NCBI GenBank assembly: GCA_040398845.1 | Contig: JBBATH010000004.1 | Span: 62,001-126,000, forward strand | Direction of reading: 5' to 3' | DNA from: WLND01 sp040398845 | GTDB lineage: Bacteria > Actinomycetota > Actinomycetes > S36-B12 | DNA length: 64,000 nucleotides | Shown: piece after piece, positions 48,788 through 58,501 of the stretch | How the letters are laid out: each line of letters starts with the position of its first letter | Position numbering within the stretch: position 1 is the stretch's first letter | Notes under the pieces: generated by a model | Told to the model about the DNA's origin: nothing | The model's input: only the letters and a program-made list of their open reading frames with translations | Databases searched by the model: none | Made by a program: the position numbers and the translations under genes

Positions 48788-50175
48788 TGCGAGAAGTCCC
48801 CTTGCGCTCGGCCGCCACGAACTCGCCCGAACACCCCTCCGCCGACGAGAACCGCGAGACCAAGAGCCGGGGCGATCAGTTCCCAGCCGGAGGGTATTGG
48901 AAAGATCTGCAGGGCAAGAACGATGGCGAGGACGACAATGCCGGCCACCGGAAGCGCGGCCCAGACCTTGTCCCGTTCGACTCGCCAGAGCACGCGTGCT
49001 GAAGCAGCGCAGGCTCCCGCGTAGGCACCGATGAAGACCACCCCCGCCACGTCGCTCGTCAACTCGAATGCCGAGAACGACTCGGCTCCCGTGCAGACAA
49101 CCGCGAACACGACGAACGCGACGGCGATCATCCCGACGACAACCGTGGCCGCGACCGGTGTGCTGTGGGTCGAGAGCGTCCGCAGGCGAGGCGTCACGAC
49201 TCCGGAGCGAGAGAGCGCAAAGAGGATTCGTCCGGCTGCAACCTGCGCTCCGACCATGCAGGCGAATGACGAGATGGCTCCGCCCGCCGTGATGAAGTCA
49301 CCAACACCATCGGCGACATAGAGGTTTGCGATGGTGGCGGGAAGCGATCCGCTCGCCGAGAACTGCTCCATCGCAGCGGGGCCAGCACCGAAGGCCCACA
49401 CGGCAACTGTCGTGACGAAGATGAAGAAGGCGCTCGTGAGCACGATCGTCCAGATGAGCGCTCTCGGGATTGTCTTGCGTGGCTCGCGGGTCTCCTCGCC
49501 AAGGGCGGCTGCGCCTTCAAACCCCGCGCTGGAGAGCAGGGCGAAGGTGAGCGCGAGGGCAACAGCCCCCGCCGACACTCCCTCAAGCCGAAACGCCGAC
49601 CAATCAACGGTCTGGCCCTGAGGACCACCGCTCGTCACCAGCCTGATCAGGGCCATGACCGAGACCACGAGGATGGTGGCCATCGTGAGTCCTTCAAGGA
49701 CGAGCAAGGCATGCCCGAGAGTGCGCATGGTGCGACCGGCGAGAAAGGTAGTGACCGGCAGGACGAGCAAGGCCAAGGCAATCGGGAGCCACTGCGGGGT
49801 CGAGTTCCAGCCGAACGACTGCAGGAGGGTGGTCGTGAAGATGCCGAAGGACAACGCGGTGATAGCTGCCGACGCGACGTAGGCCCCGATGAGCCAGATT
49901 CCCGCTGCTGTGCCGGTGCGTGGGCCGATCTCTGCTCCCACGAGTCCGAATACCGAACCCGCCGTCCCACGGCGCTTCGTCAGCACCACGAAGGATCCGA
50001 GGATGAGCATGAGCGGGATGAGCGCGATCAGGAACGTGGTCGGAACCGCCGAACCGACTTGGTCGGCAATCGCCTGAGGGTTGAGACTCACCGACATCGT
50101 CGGTCCCATGGCGGCCAAGGAAATGGCGATGGCGCCGACGAGTCCGATACTTCGTCTCAGTTCAGGCACCGCCAC
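48784..50175 (-). CDS. APC-family amino-acid permease
   Basis: This 463-residue transporter has about 12 membrane helices. The first helix carries LVGAIAISLAAMGPTMSVSL and helix 6-7 the segment SSAGFEGAAALGEETREPRK, which is conserved in APC amino-acid/polyamine antiporters. It likely imports an amino acid or amine with protons. It is coupled to the HAD phosphatase gene; the link in function is not clear. Confidence 0.9.
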   Translation of the reverse strand: MAVPELRRSIGLVGAIAISLAAMGPTMSVSLNPQAIADQVGSAVPTTFLIALIPLMLILGSFVVLTKRRGTAGSVFGLVGAEIGPRTGTAAGIWLIGAYVASAAITALSFGIFTTTLLQSFGWNSTPQWLPIALALLVLPVTTFLAGRTMRTLGHALLVLEGLTMATILVVSVMALIRLVTSGGPQGQTVDWSAFRLEGVSAGAVALALTFALLSSAGFEGAAALGEETREPRKTIPRALIWTIVLTSAFFIFVTTVAVWAFGAGPAAMEQFSASGSLPATIANLYVADGVGDFITAGGAISSFACMVGAQVAAGRILFALSRSGVVTPRLRTLSTHSTPVAATVVVGMIAVAFVVFAVVCTGAESFSAFELTSDVAGVVFIGAYAGACAASARVLWRVERDKVWAALPVAGIVVLAIVLALQIFPIPSGWELIAPALGLAVLVGGGVFGRVRGGRAQGDFSQ

Positions 50176-50213
50176 AGCCTAGTGGAGAAGGGCTCTCCGC
50201 ACTGCCTGCGGTG

Positions 50214-50615
50214 TCAGCCCTCCTTGGTCGGCGGCGCGACGACGACCCCACGGATGACGTCGCCGGCCTGCCCTGCCTCAGGGGTCGGCGCGGTGCCGCC
50301 CAACGGCGAGCCGCGGTCGAGCCACTGCTCCGCCGACGACATGAGGATCGCAACGCACAGTGCCGCGATGCCAACGTCATCGAAGATTCCGAATGGCCCG
50401 AGCACCAACTCGGGCATCAGGTCGATCGGTGACACCACGTAGACCACCCCGGCCAAGGCCAAGGTCAGGCGTCCGCGCGGTGCCTCAGTCCACCGGCCGG
50501 TGAACGCATCGCGCAGCATGGGCAGCACTGCGGTCACGCGCTGGCCGAGGGGGTGACGCCCGGTGCTGGACTTGACGGCACCGGTCACGGTTGCCGTGCG
50601 CTGGAAGAAACTCAT
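50214..50615 (-). CDS. DUF1232 (YkvA-like) membrane protein
   Basis: This 133-residue protein contains the DUF1232 core VVYVVSPIDLMPE ... LGPFGIFDD near residues 57-80, usually one or two membrane helices. The role is unknown. The C-terminal tail is hydrophilic and Pro/Gly-rich. It lies between two genes on the same strand with separate spacing, so it is probably its own unit. Confidence 0.85.
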   Translation of the reverse strand: MSFFQRTATVTGAVKSSTGRHPLGQRVTAVLPMLRDAFTGRWTEAPRGRLTLALAGVVYVVSPIDLMPELVLGPFGIFDDVGIAALCVAILMSSAEQWLDRGSPLGGTAPTPEAGQAGDVIRGVVVAPPTKEG

Positions 50616-50656
50616 GCTCTACCTCCCGAGTTGGTGAGGATTCTAGGATCGCACAC

Positions 50657-51247
50657 TCAACGGACGATCACGGACTCATTGCCCCAAGGAGCCAGGACCC
50701 TAGGCGACTCCTCCTGGAAGGCCGCGGGAAGGTCCTCGACGATGTGCCACGTGGCCGCGAGCCTGCCGACCCCCACGAACAGGGCCACCTGCAGGCCGAG
50801 CTCAACGATCTCGCCCTCGGTGAAGTGTTCGCCAAGGGCTAAGTACATGGCATCGTCGATGGCGAGGTGATTCGTTGCGAAGAGGTCGGCATAGCGCAGC
50901 GCGAGCTGCTCGGCCGCGGATAGGCCTTCGGCCTGTTCAGGCTTCTCCAGTGAGCAGACGAGCTCCTCGGTGAGGCCATCGGCGAGGGCATCCTGGTAGC
51001 GCATCGCCATGCAACTGCGGCACTGATTGTGAAAAGCGACGCGCAGACGCACAAGCTCGACAAGACGCCGGGGCAGGATCCCATTCTTGAGGCTGCGAGT
51101 AAAGGCGACGAGGGGCTGAGCCAAGTCAGGGCGGTGACCCACGATCGATGTCACGGCGAGTTCGAGCGGGGTGCGATCCCGGGCCCCGATGAGCGCGGCC
51201 ATGTCTGGGTCGAGCTCGTCTACGGTCAGCCGGCGGATGCGAGCCAC
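50657..51247 (-). CDS. Carboxymuconolactone decarboxylase/AhpD-like protein
   Basis: This 196-residue all-helical CMD-family protein has the redox motif CRSC within FHNQCRSCMAMRYQDA near residue 76 and LVRLRVAFHNQ just before it. The CxxC pair suggests AhpD-type peroxidase activity rather than lactone decarboxylation. The tail AAFQEESPRVLAPWG is like relatives annotated as CMD proteins in catabolic clusters. No partner peroxidase is adjacent. Confidence 0.87.
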   Translation of the reverse strand: MARIRRLTVDELDPDMAALIGARDRTPLELAVTSIVGHRPDLAQPLVAFTRSLKNGILPRRLVELVRLRVAFHNQCRSCMAMRYQDALADGLTEELVCSLEKPEQAEGLSAAEQLALRYADLFATNHLAIDDAMYLALGEHFTEGEIVELGLQVALFVGVGRLAATWHIVEDLPAAFQEESPRVLAPWGNESVIVR

Positions 51248-52361
51248 GGATTCCCCTTCGGTCGAGTACTTCCTCTGATGTCACGTGCAGTCACGTCCAG
51301 ACACCTCTGACGAATGCTACGTCCTGCATCCGCGTATCCACTCGCAGTTGACGACCGTAATGAGGATTGCGCCGATATTGTCACGGCGCAATCTGGCTCG
51401 AAGACACCGTTCTCTGCCGCACCATTGAGCGGCCTGCGGCCCCGGGCCCGATTGGGTAACGACATCATGCGCGACCTTGGGGCGGCAAGGCGCACTCGAG
51501 TCGAACTGGACGATGTCTATCAGGAGACGTTGCGCGTCGACGAGTTGCTGGAAACTGCCGGCCGGGAGTGGTTCGAGATCTACGGCGCCGTCGTCGAGTA
51601 GCACGTCTTGCGTCCGCTCCGCGACCTTCGCCCGCGAGCCCCGTCACTCGGCAACACGGCCATGACCGTGATGCGCAACGGGCCCCGAGCCTTCGACTGC
51701 CGATGGGCACCTCCCGGTGGCGGATGCTCGCAACAGCGTCGGTCGTCAGCCTGCGCCTCGTGGTGATCATCGCCATCGTCGCCGTGCCAGCCCAGGGGTT
51801 CGCGACCAGCGCCACGCTAGTCAATGTCACGCTGTCCGGTCAGGGCCTCTTCGGATCCGTCGCGGGCGCGATCGGATGCCGACAAGGCGCGGGAGCAGGG
51901 CGACGAGGCGAGACGCATCCGGACGACGCTGCTGCGAACCGGGTCGGGCTGGGGTCACGGCTTTTCAGCGAGGCCTGCGATACCCATGGCGGCAGGTGGG
52001 AGCTGCTGTCCACCGGGAGCCGAGCGGAACTCCGGCTGACCGTGGACTACGAAAGAGCAGTTCCGACGGAATGATCGCTCGTACGGCTGAGGGTCCCTGA
52101 GGAATCAGGGGCCCTCCTCTTGTGCCCGTCATGGCTGGGCGGCGATTCCGTGAGGCGTGGGTGACTGGGTCACTTTCGTCAAGGGTGTGAGTGGCCTCGG
52201 CGCCTCGTACGTTCAACTCGTGAGAAGGCATGCCCACGGAAAAGGGCGTCAACTGAACGCCCACGGGGATCGCAGACTGTCCGTTGACCGGCGATGCCGG
52301 GAAAACCAGGCCGACGAGCAGCGCAGGTGCCGGTATCCTCAGCGCAAGGAGGTGCACCGCG
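51248..52361. other. 1.1-kb gap with decayed fragments only
   Basis: A plus-strand frame ending at 51601 (ELLETAGREWFEIYGAVVE) and one ending at 52074 (GGRWELLSTGSRAELRL, possibly a histidine-kinase-like end) look like remnants, but neither has a recognisable start or a family I can name. No strong hairpin apart from weak ones was seen. Confidence 0.4.
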
Positions 52362-52691
52362 ATGACCGCTGTGACAATCGAACCCGAGCCGGTTCCGTTG
52401 GTCCGAGACCAGGCTGGCCGCCTCATGGTGCCAGGTACCCGCATCTCCCTCGATGTGTTCGTGGCGGACTTCAAACGAGGCAAGACACCAGAGTCGATCC
52501 ACGAGGCCTACGAGACGGTGTCGTTGGCGGACGTCTACGCGATCTTCGCCTACTACCTACGACACCGCGCCGACGTTGATTCCTACCTGAGCGAGCAGGA
52601 GCATGAGGGAACTGCCATCCAGGCACGGATCGAATCGGCCAACCCGCCCGAGGGTCTCCGTGCCAAGTTGCTTGCCCGCCTTGAGTCGTGA
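52362..52691 (+). CDS. DUF433-family antitoxin
   Basis: These 109 residues start at ATG 52362 with AAGGAGG nine bases upstream. The DUF433 HTH core is seen in MVPGTRISLDVFVADFKRGK and SIHEAYETVSLADVYAIFAY. It overlaps the next gene by GTGA. DUF433 proteins pair with DUF5615 PIN-like toxins, so it should bind the promoter and neutralise that partner. Confidence 0.88.
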   Translation: MTAVTIEPEPVPLVRDQAGRLMVPGTRISLDVFVADFKRGKTPESIHEAYETVSLADVYAIFAYYLRHRADVDSYLSEQEHEGTAIQARIESANPPEGLRAKLLARLES

Positions 52692-53044
52692 GTCCACGGT
52701 TCCTCGCTGACGAGAACGTCGAACCAGACCTCGTGCTGGGCTTGAAGAGGCGAGTCGAGGGCATCGACATCGTCCGTGTCCAAGACGTCGGCCTACGCAC
52801 GCTAGACGATCCTGCGATCCTTCAGTGGGCGGCCGACGACGGACGCGTGCTGATCAGCAGAGACATCACGACCGTCCCGACCTTTGCCCACGCGCGGGTC
52901 GTCGCCGGACAGATCATGCCCGGAGTGTTCATCCTGCGCTGGACAATCTCGATGTCGGAGGCAATCGACGATATCGCGCTGGTCGCGGATGCAAGCGGGG
53001 CCGACGAGTGGGCTGACCGCGTGATCTACCTCCCGCTCCGCTGA
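52688..53044 (+). CDS. DUF5615 PIN-like toxin
   Basis: This 118-residue PIN-like (Mut7-C type) protein has FLADENVEPDLVLGL with the first acidic pair, VQDVGLRTLDDPAILQWA, and ISRDITTVPTFAH with the later Asp. It is complete and starts at a GTG overlapping the antitoxin stop. Together they form one of the few intact TA operons in this window. Confidence 0.87.
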   Translation: MSPRFLADENVEPDLVLGLKRRVEGIDIVRVQDVGLRTLDDPAILQWAADDGRVLISRDITTVPTFAHARVVAGQIMPGVFILRWTISMSEAIDDIALVADASGADEWADRVIYLPLR

Positions 53045-53285
53045 GACTGCCAGCGGAGCGGGCCCAGGCCGCGTGGTCCGGCGTCGATGAGTTCGACGAT
53101 GTCAGCTCCTTACCAAGTTCAGTGGCTGGCTTCCATTGGAACTGCGAGCGAGACGATGATCGAGATTCGCAACACATTGGGCTCGGATTCGAAGGCCGAT
53201 ACGCGGTGCTGCACATTGATGATGGCTTGCCCCGCATCTACGCCGAAACCGATGTGGACGAGAAGACCCGCCGGGGCGCGGCGCC

Positions 53286-53648
53286 TCAAAGATTTTCCAG
53301 GTAATCGAGGAGTTCCTCGTCCCCGTCGATGAATCTGAATGCCCCTATCCAACTCCCATTCACCCTGATAGACCAATGATCGGTGACCCTGCCGGACAGC
53401 CCATGCACACGAAATTCCGGAATGTCGATTTCCGCCGATAAGTGCGAAGGCATCGCCGCGAGGCGCACGTTGACTAGCCAACGGAGGACGCGGTCTGCGG
53501 AGGCAGCCGCGTGGTCTGCAGTTCGGACTGCGCTGTCGAGAACGGTTTTGTCGCGCCAGACGGCGCCGTGACAACACCGGCGCAATCTTCCTGCCAATCG
53601 AAAAGCCACCAGCAATCGGTCCTCGCCTGGGATGCGCCAGAATGTGCC
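53286..53648 (-). pseudogene. HigB/RelE-like remnant or divergent small protein
   Basis: The C-terminal part (HGLSGRVTDHWSIRVNGSW, then FRFIDGDEELLDYLEN) resembles the end of HigB toxins (LxGxxxGxWSIRVNxxWRxxFRF). The usual DYH ending is missing and the first half is unlike the family. No HigA partner follows. It is divergent from the aldo/keto reductase, with start codons next to each other. It could be intact and simply diverged. Confidence 0.4.
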
Positions 53649-53649
53649 C

Positions 53650-54582
53650 ATGATCAGACTCGGCACCTCCGACCTCCTCGTCCACCCGCTGTGTCTCGGC
53701 GGCAATGTCTTCGGCTGGACAGCGGACGAAGCCTCATCCTTCGAGGTTCTCGATGCCTACGCAGCCGCCGGCGGAAACTTCATCGACACCGCCGACGCCT
53801 ACTCGCACTGGGTCGACGGGAACAGCGGAGGCGAGTCCGAGACGATTATCGGTAGGTGGATGGCCGCACGAGGCAACCGCGACTCGATGATCATCGCGAC
53901 CAAGGTAAGCCACCTGCCGCCACTCATCGGCCTCGCCCCAGCCACCATCCAGCAGGGGCTCGATGATTCACTGCGCCGGCTGCAGACCGATCGAATTGAC
54001 CTCTACTACGCCCATTACGACGATCTGGACACCCCACAGGCAGACACCCTCGGTGCCTTCGACTCGGCGATCAAGGATGGGAAGGTTCGCTATATCGGCG
54101 CCTCGAACTTCACGGCCGAACGGCTCCAATCAGCACTCGACACCTCCAAGACCCTAGGCCTCGCCCGCTACGTCGCGCTTCAACACCACTACAACCTCGT
54201 CAATCGCGGCGAGTACGAGGGGGCCTTGCGTGAGGTCGTCGCCAAGAACGGCCTCGTCAGCCTGCCCTACTACTCGCTGGCCAGCGGATTCCTCACCGGC
54301 AAGTACCGCGAGGGCTCGGTGGTCGAGGGTGCGCGGGCGAAGGGCGCGGGCAAGTACCTCGATGAGCGAGGACTGACGATCCTCTCCGTTCTCGACCGGA
54401 TCTCGGCCGCCCACGGGGTGAGCGTCACCGCGGTCTCGCTCGCCTGGCTCGCAGCCCAGCCCACCGTGGCCACGCCGATCGCGAGCGCCCGCATCGTCGA
54501 GCAGTTGCCCGACCTGCTGCAAATGACCGACCTGCAACTCACCGCTTCCGAGCTTGACGAGCTAGGCCGCGTATCCGCCTGA
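53650..54582 (+). CDS. Aldo/keto reductase (general-stress-type)
   Basis: About 310 residues from ATG 53650; a longer frame from 53632 lacks support. The protein begins MIRLGTSDLLVHPLCLGGN. DTADAYSHWVDGNSGGESE holds the catalytic Asp/Tyr, IATKVSHLPP the Lys, and DLYYAHYDDLDTP the His; GASNFTAERL is the family's fourth motif. It belongs to the YghZ/YdjG-like group and only distantly resembles the reductase at 47253. It is convergent with an MFS gene. Confidence 0.92.
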   Translation: MIRLGTSDLLVHPLCLGGNVFGWTADEASSFEVLDAYAAAGGNFIDTADAYSHWVDGNSGGESETIIGRWMAARGNRDSMIIATKVSHLPPLIGLAPATIQQGLDDSLRRLQTDRIDLYYAHYDDLDTPQADTLGAFDSAIKDGKVRYIGASNFTAERLQSALDTSKTLGLARYVALQHHYNLVNRGEYEGALREVVAKNGLVSLPYYSLASGFLTGKYREGSVVEGARAKGAGKYLDERGLTILSVLDRISAAHGVSVTAVSLAWLAAQPTVATPIASARIVEQLPDLLQMTDLQLTASELDELGRVSA

Positions 54583-54593
54583 GCGAACCTCTG

Positions 54594-55859
54594 TCAGACC
54601 CCAGCGGGGACAACAGCCTCAGTGACGTCCTGCGGAACTGGGCGGAACATCACGATGCCCAATGAAGTGCACAGGAGTACGGGGACGATCAAGAACGCCT
54701 CATGGATCGGCATTCGCTCCGCGAGCGCGCCGAGGACGAATGGGCCCGCGCCGATGGCGGCAGTGCCGAAGGCGAGTGCCGCGCCCGCGGCGCGGTCAGT
54801 GCGTCCTCCGCATGAGCGCAGGATCCGAGCCATGCCGAGCGGCCATTGCAGTGAGATCCCGAGGCCCGTGACGAAGAATGCAGCCAGCATGACCGGGGCT
54901 GAGGTGGCGAACCACATGACGAAGAACGCCACGATCCCCACAACGGCCGAGATCTTGAGCAGTCGCTCCGCCGGAACCGCGCGCGTGATGCCGGCCCCGA
55001 AGGCACGACCGACGAAGATGCCGCCGGTGAGTGCGCCGAGGCCCGCCGCCGCACCTGCCGCGCTCAAGCCCACCTGCTCGCGAAGCAGGTCGACGCCCCA
55101 CAGGCTCATGCAGAACTCCGCACCGATGTAACACATATTCGCGACGAGCGCCCAGTAGGTGAGCGTTGGCAAGGCCCCTGAAGCCTTCCGGGTGAGCACC
55201 TGCCCCGGCTCGCCGAAGACGGCGAGATTGCGTCCGCGCCAGATCTCGACCGCCACGAACGCAACCACCGCTACCCAGATGCCGGCCCGCCAGCCGAGCA
55301 CCGAAGCGATCGCAATACCGAGGAACACCGGCGCGATCACGCCCATGAGCGCTGCCAGCGCCGTGCTCTCGGTGAGTGCTGGTGCGCTCGCCGGCCCCTG
55401 ATGCCTCACGATGAACGAGTTCACGCAGACGACGATGATGTTGCCGAAGAAGCAGGCGATGAAGGCTGCTGCGAGGGTGCCGACGACGGTGATGCCGGGG
55501 ATAGTGAAGATGAGGATTCCGATGACCGCGCCAGCAGCTGAGATCCGCATGACATGTCCTCGCCCGAAGCGCTGGTTCAGCCGCGGTGTCGCGATGGCGC
55601 CGATGACACCGCCGAGAGCGAGGGCGGTGCCGTGGAGCCCGCCGATCATCGTCGAGGTGCCCTGCTCCTCGCGGAGGAGCCCAAGGGACGCGCCGAAGCT
55701 GTAGACGAACCACGACCAGGCCGCGAGGGATGCGAACACGATGAGGGTTGCCCTGTCGTGAAGCGGTCGAAGGCGCAGGTGCTGATGCTCGTGTTGGGAC
55801 TCGACAGGGCTCACGATCGCTGACTCTAGCGATTCACTCGTCACAAGGAGACAATTCAT
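54594..55859 (-). CDS. MFS transporter
   Basis: This 421-residue permease has about 12 helices. The first-half signature region (LHGTALALGGVIGAIATPRL, NQRFGRG) matches the MFS loop 2-3 motif. A His-rich start (ESQHEHQHLRL) is cytoplasmic. The start could be further downstream than 55859. The substrate is unknown; the second-half pattern recalls CynX-type or drug exporters. Confidence 0.88.
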   Translation of the reverse strand: MNCLLVTSESLESAIVSPVESQHEHQHLRLRPLHDRATLIVFASLAAWSWFVYSFGASLGLLREEQGTSTMIGGLHGTALALGGVIGAIATPRLNQRFGRGHVMRISAAGAVIGILIFTIPGITVVGTLAAAFIACFFGNIIVVCVNSFIVRHQGPASAPALTESTALAALMGVIAPVFLGIAIASVLGWRAGIWVAVVAFVAVEIWRGRNLAVFGEPGQVLTRKASGALPTLTYWALVANMCYIGAEFCMSLWGVDLLREQVGLSAAGAAAGLGALTGGIFVGRAFGAGITRAVPAERLLKISAVVGIVAFFVMWFATSAPVMLAAFFVTGLGISLQWPLGMARILRSCGGRTDRAAGAALAFGTAAIGAGPFVLGALAERMPIHEAFLIVPVLLCTSLGIVMFRPVPQDVTEAVVPAGV

Positions 55860-56011
55860 CTAGACAACTCCTCAGCCACCCCCCCAGTCGTTTGGTCCAG
55901 CATCCGGTGGAACTGACTTGAAATGTCGTCAATTGACCACGTCCTTGGCCATTTCATCCGGACGACGGCCCAAACTCGGTCACCTAATTCCCAAGTACTC
56001 TCATTGAAGTT

Positions 56012-56044
56012 AGTATCATCAATGTTACTTTTATTGATGATACT
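56012..56044 (+). promoter_or_regulatory. Perfect 12-bp inverted repeat upstream of the ATPase gene
   Basis: AGTATCATCAAT (56012-56023) and ATTGATGATACT (56033-56044) flank gttactttt. A further TCATTGATGG follows at 56046. It lies 37-69 bases before ATG 56081 and shares the core TAGTATCA with the HigA-type operator at 37861. Confidence 0.6.
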
Positions 56045-56080
56045 TTCATTGATGGCAGTAATGACCTTGAATGGACCGCG

Positions 56081-57494
56081 ATGGCTACGTTCGTTGGACG
56101 GGCTCGTGAACTCGCCGAGCTACAGGTATTTGTCGATCGTCTGACTGACTCTCGTGCTGGGGACCGACCGGGCAAGGCGCTGCTCATCAGCGGGCACAGG
56201 CGCGTGGGTAAGTCCCGGCTGATCGAGGAGTTTCTCAAGCGATCCGGAGTCCCCGCGGTGTTTTACACGGCATCGGCACAGACACCTGAGCGGGAACTGA
56301 AACTCTTCGCTGAGGCGGTCGCCTCCTCAAACCTCCCCGGCGCAGACCTGTTCCGTGATGTGACCCCGCAGACATGGGAGGCAGCGCTGCGCCTGTTCGC
56401 GTCGGCGGTGCCCGAAGGGGCTCCCAGCGTGCTGGTCATTGACGAGTTGCCGAACCTGATAGCAACCGATCCGTCACTCGAAGGCATGCTCCAGAAAATG
56501 TTTGACCGGGTCATTTCTCGGCGGCCAGTGTTGATGATTGGCGTCGGGTCGGACCTGTCGATGATGGAGGTCCTGAACGAGTACGGACGTCCGTTTCACC
56601 AACGAGCAAGCGAGATGATCGTGCCCGCATTGGCTCCCAGTGAGACGGCCCTGCTGCTGGGCTTGTCCGCGCCAGAGGCACTTGACGCGCACCTCACTAC
56701 CGGAGGCCTTCCCCTCATTGCTGACGAGTGGCCGACCGGGATGCCGATGTGGGACTACTTGGCGTCAGCGCTTTCATCTTCACCGAGTGCGCTTGTGGTC
56801 AGCGGTGAACGGATGCTCGCCGCCGAATTCCCTGACCTCACACAGGCCCGCGTAGTGCTGACGGCCATTGGCAGCGGAGAGACCACATTCGCAAACATCG
56901 CGCAGCGCGCCGGAGGCCTGCACTCAACAGCCCTCACGCGGGCGCTCACGACACTGCGCGACAAGCGCATCGTCACAATGGACCAGCCCCTTTCGACCTC
57001 ACATAGCAAAGTCCCGCGCTACCGGGTTACTGATCCGTATCTGCGGTTTTGGCTCGCCTTTATCGGGCCAGCCTTAGCCGAGATTGAACGGAGGGGCCCA
57101 TGCGCGCGTCTTGGCTCGGCTGCAGACTCGCTGGCCGTCCTGGCGCGGCCGCGCTATCGAACCTGTCCTGCGTTTCGGGGTCGCGCGCATGGGCGATTCC
57201 GGTCCGGCAGGAACAACAGGTGTGGTTGGGGCCTACTGGACACGTACGAACAATCCGGAGATCGACTTAGTCATCGCCGACACTCAGCCTGCGAAACGAC
57301 TCCTTGGGGTCGGGTCGATCAAGTGGCATGAGACCGAGCCCTTCGGTCAGGGAGACCTAGCCGAACTCATCGTTCACCGCTCGCAACTGCCCGGCGCGGA
57401 CGACTCCACCTCGCTCATCGCGATCAGTCGGACGGGCGTGAGTGTCAGCGGCGTCACCGCTGTAAGCCCGCAGGACATCATCGATGCTTGGTAG
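56081..57494 (+). pseudogene. Archaeal-type AAA ATPase (DUF234-like) split by a frameshift
   Basis: From ATG 56081, FVGRARELAELQ starts the fold. Walker A is GHRRVGKSRL near residue 43 and Walker B VLVIDELPNL near 121. RYRVTDPYLRFWLAFIGP introduces the DUF234 region. After IERR the homology continues in the next frame (HARVLARLQTRWPSWRGRAI to SPQDIIDAW, stop 57494). One extra G in GGGG at 57093-57096 explains the shift. The C-terminal nuclease-like part (NPEIDLVIAD) is thereby separated. It may be a true lesion, slippage or a base-calling error. Confidence 0.82.
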
Positions 57495-57559
57495 CGCTGC
57501 GTCGTCTTCACACGCACGGACTCTTCGCGGGATTTGCCTCCAGCTCAGGTTAAACTGGA

Positions 57560-57577
57560 TAGCATTATTTGATGCTA
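57560..57577 (+). promoter_or_regulatory. Leaderless -10 box inside an inverted repeat at the hydrolase start
   Basis: TAGCAT (57560-57565), six bases, then ATG 57572; TAGCAT-tatttg-ATGCTA is a perfect 6-bp inverted repeat covering -10 box and start codon. Confidence 0.45.
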
Positions 57578-58474
57578 ATCGAGGCGCAGAGCTCACATGT
57601 TTACAGGCTCAGTAACGGCGCCTCCGTTGAGTACTTCATCGACGAAGGGGCGCTCGACAAGAGGGGCCTGCTGATCTACCACCACGGAACGCCGGCTGCC
57701 GGTCCGATGCAGCAAGACCTGCTCCTCGCCGCGCGGGCAAGCAACCTGCAGGCCGTTGAGCTGGTTCGTCCCGGATACGGATCATCGACGCGGCAGGCTG
57801 GGCGCAGCGTCGCTGACATTGTCCCGTCCGTCCTCGAACTCGCCGATCATCTCGGCCATGAAACCTTTGTGACCCTCGGCTGGTCGGGGGGCGGGCCCCA
57901 CGCCATCGCATCATTGGCCCTCGCGGGTGGACGATGTCGGGCCGCGTTAAGCCTCGCGGGCGTGGCTCCCTACGACGCTCCCGGACTGACGTTCCTCGAT
58001 GGGATGGGTCAGGAGAACATCGACGAATTCGGTGCGGCATTGGCCGGGAACGATGAGCTTGCGGAGTATCTCGGTGCGCAGCGCGAGGACCTCAGAGCCA
58101 TCACCGGCCCAGACGTCATCTCTTCCCTCGCCACCCTGCTCCCCGACGTCGATCGCGCATTCCTCACCGGTGAGCGAGGTCGGGAGATGGCAGCATCCCT
58201 GCGCTGGTCCGTTGCCCAGGGGATCTGGGGCTGGTTTGACGACGACGTCGCGTTCACCCAGCCGTGGGGGTTCGACCTCGCTGCGGTCGACCTGCCCCTG
58301 TCGATTTATCAGGGCACGGCGGACCTCATGGTGCCGCCGGCGCACGGCCGCTGGCTGGCATCTGCAATCCCCGCCGCCCACTCAGTCATCGCCGATGGAC
58401 AGGGGCACCTCTCAATGGCCAGCGAGTGCCTCATCCCAGGCAACACTGACCTTCGCGAGGCACTGGACCAATAG
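57572..58474 (+). CDS. Alpha/beta hydrolase
   Basis: About 300 residues from ATG 57572. The oxyanion-region HHGTPAAGP is near residue 38, the nucleophile elbow GWSGGGP with Ser is near 110, the acid is probably in GTADLMVPP, and His lies in DGQGHLSM near 275. All parts of the catalytic triad are present. The substrate is unknown; it resembles small-molecule esterases or haloalkane-dehalogenase-like hydrolases. It converges with the methyltransferase gene. Confidence 0.9.
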   Translation: MLIEAQSSHVYRLSNGASVEYFIDEGALDKRGLLIYHHGTPAAGPMQQDLLLAARASNLQAVELVRPGYGSSTRQAGRSVADIVPSVLELADHLGHETFVTLGWSGGGPHAIASLALAGGRCRAALSLAGVAPYDAPGLTFLDGMGQENIDEFGAALAGNDELAEYLGAQREDLRAITGPDVISSLATLLPDVDRAFLTGERGREMAASLRWSVAQGIWGWFDDDVAFTQPWGFDLAAVDLPLSIYQGTADLMVPPAHGRWLASAIPAAHSVIADGQGHLSMASECLIPGNTDLREALDQ

Positions 58475-58501
58475 TGCACGAGCCTGTGACATCGGGGCTG
58501 G

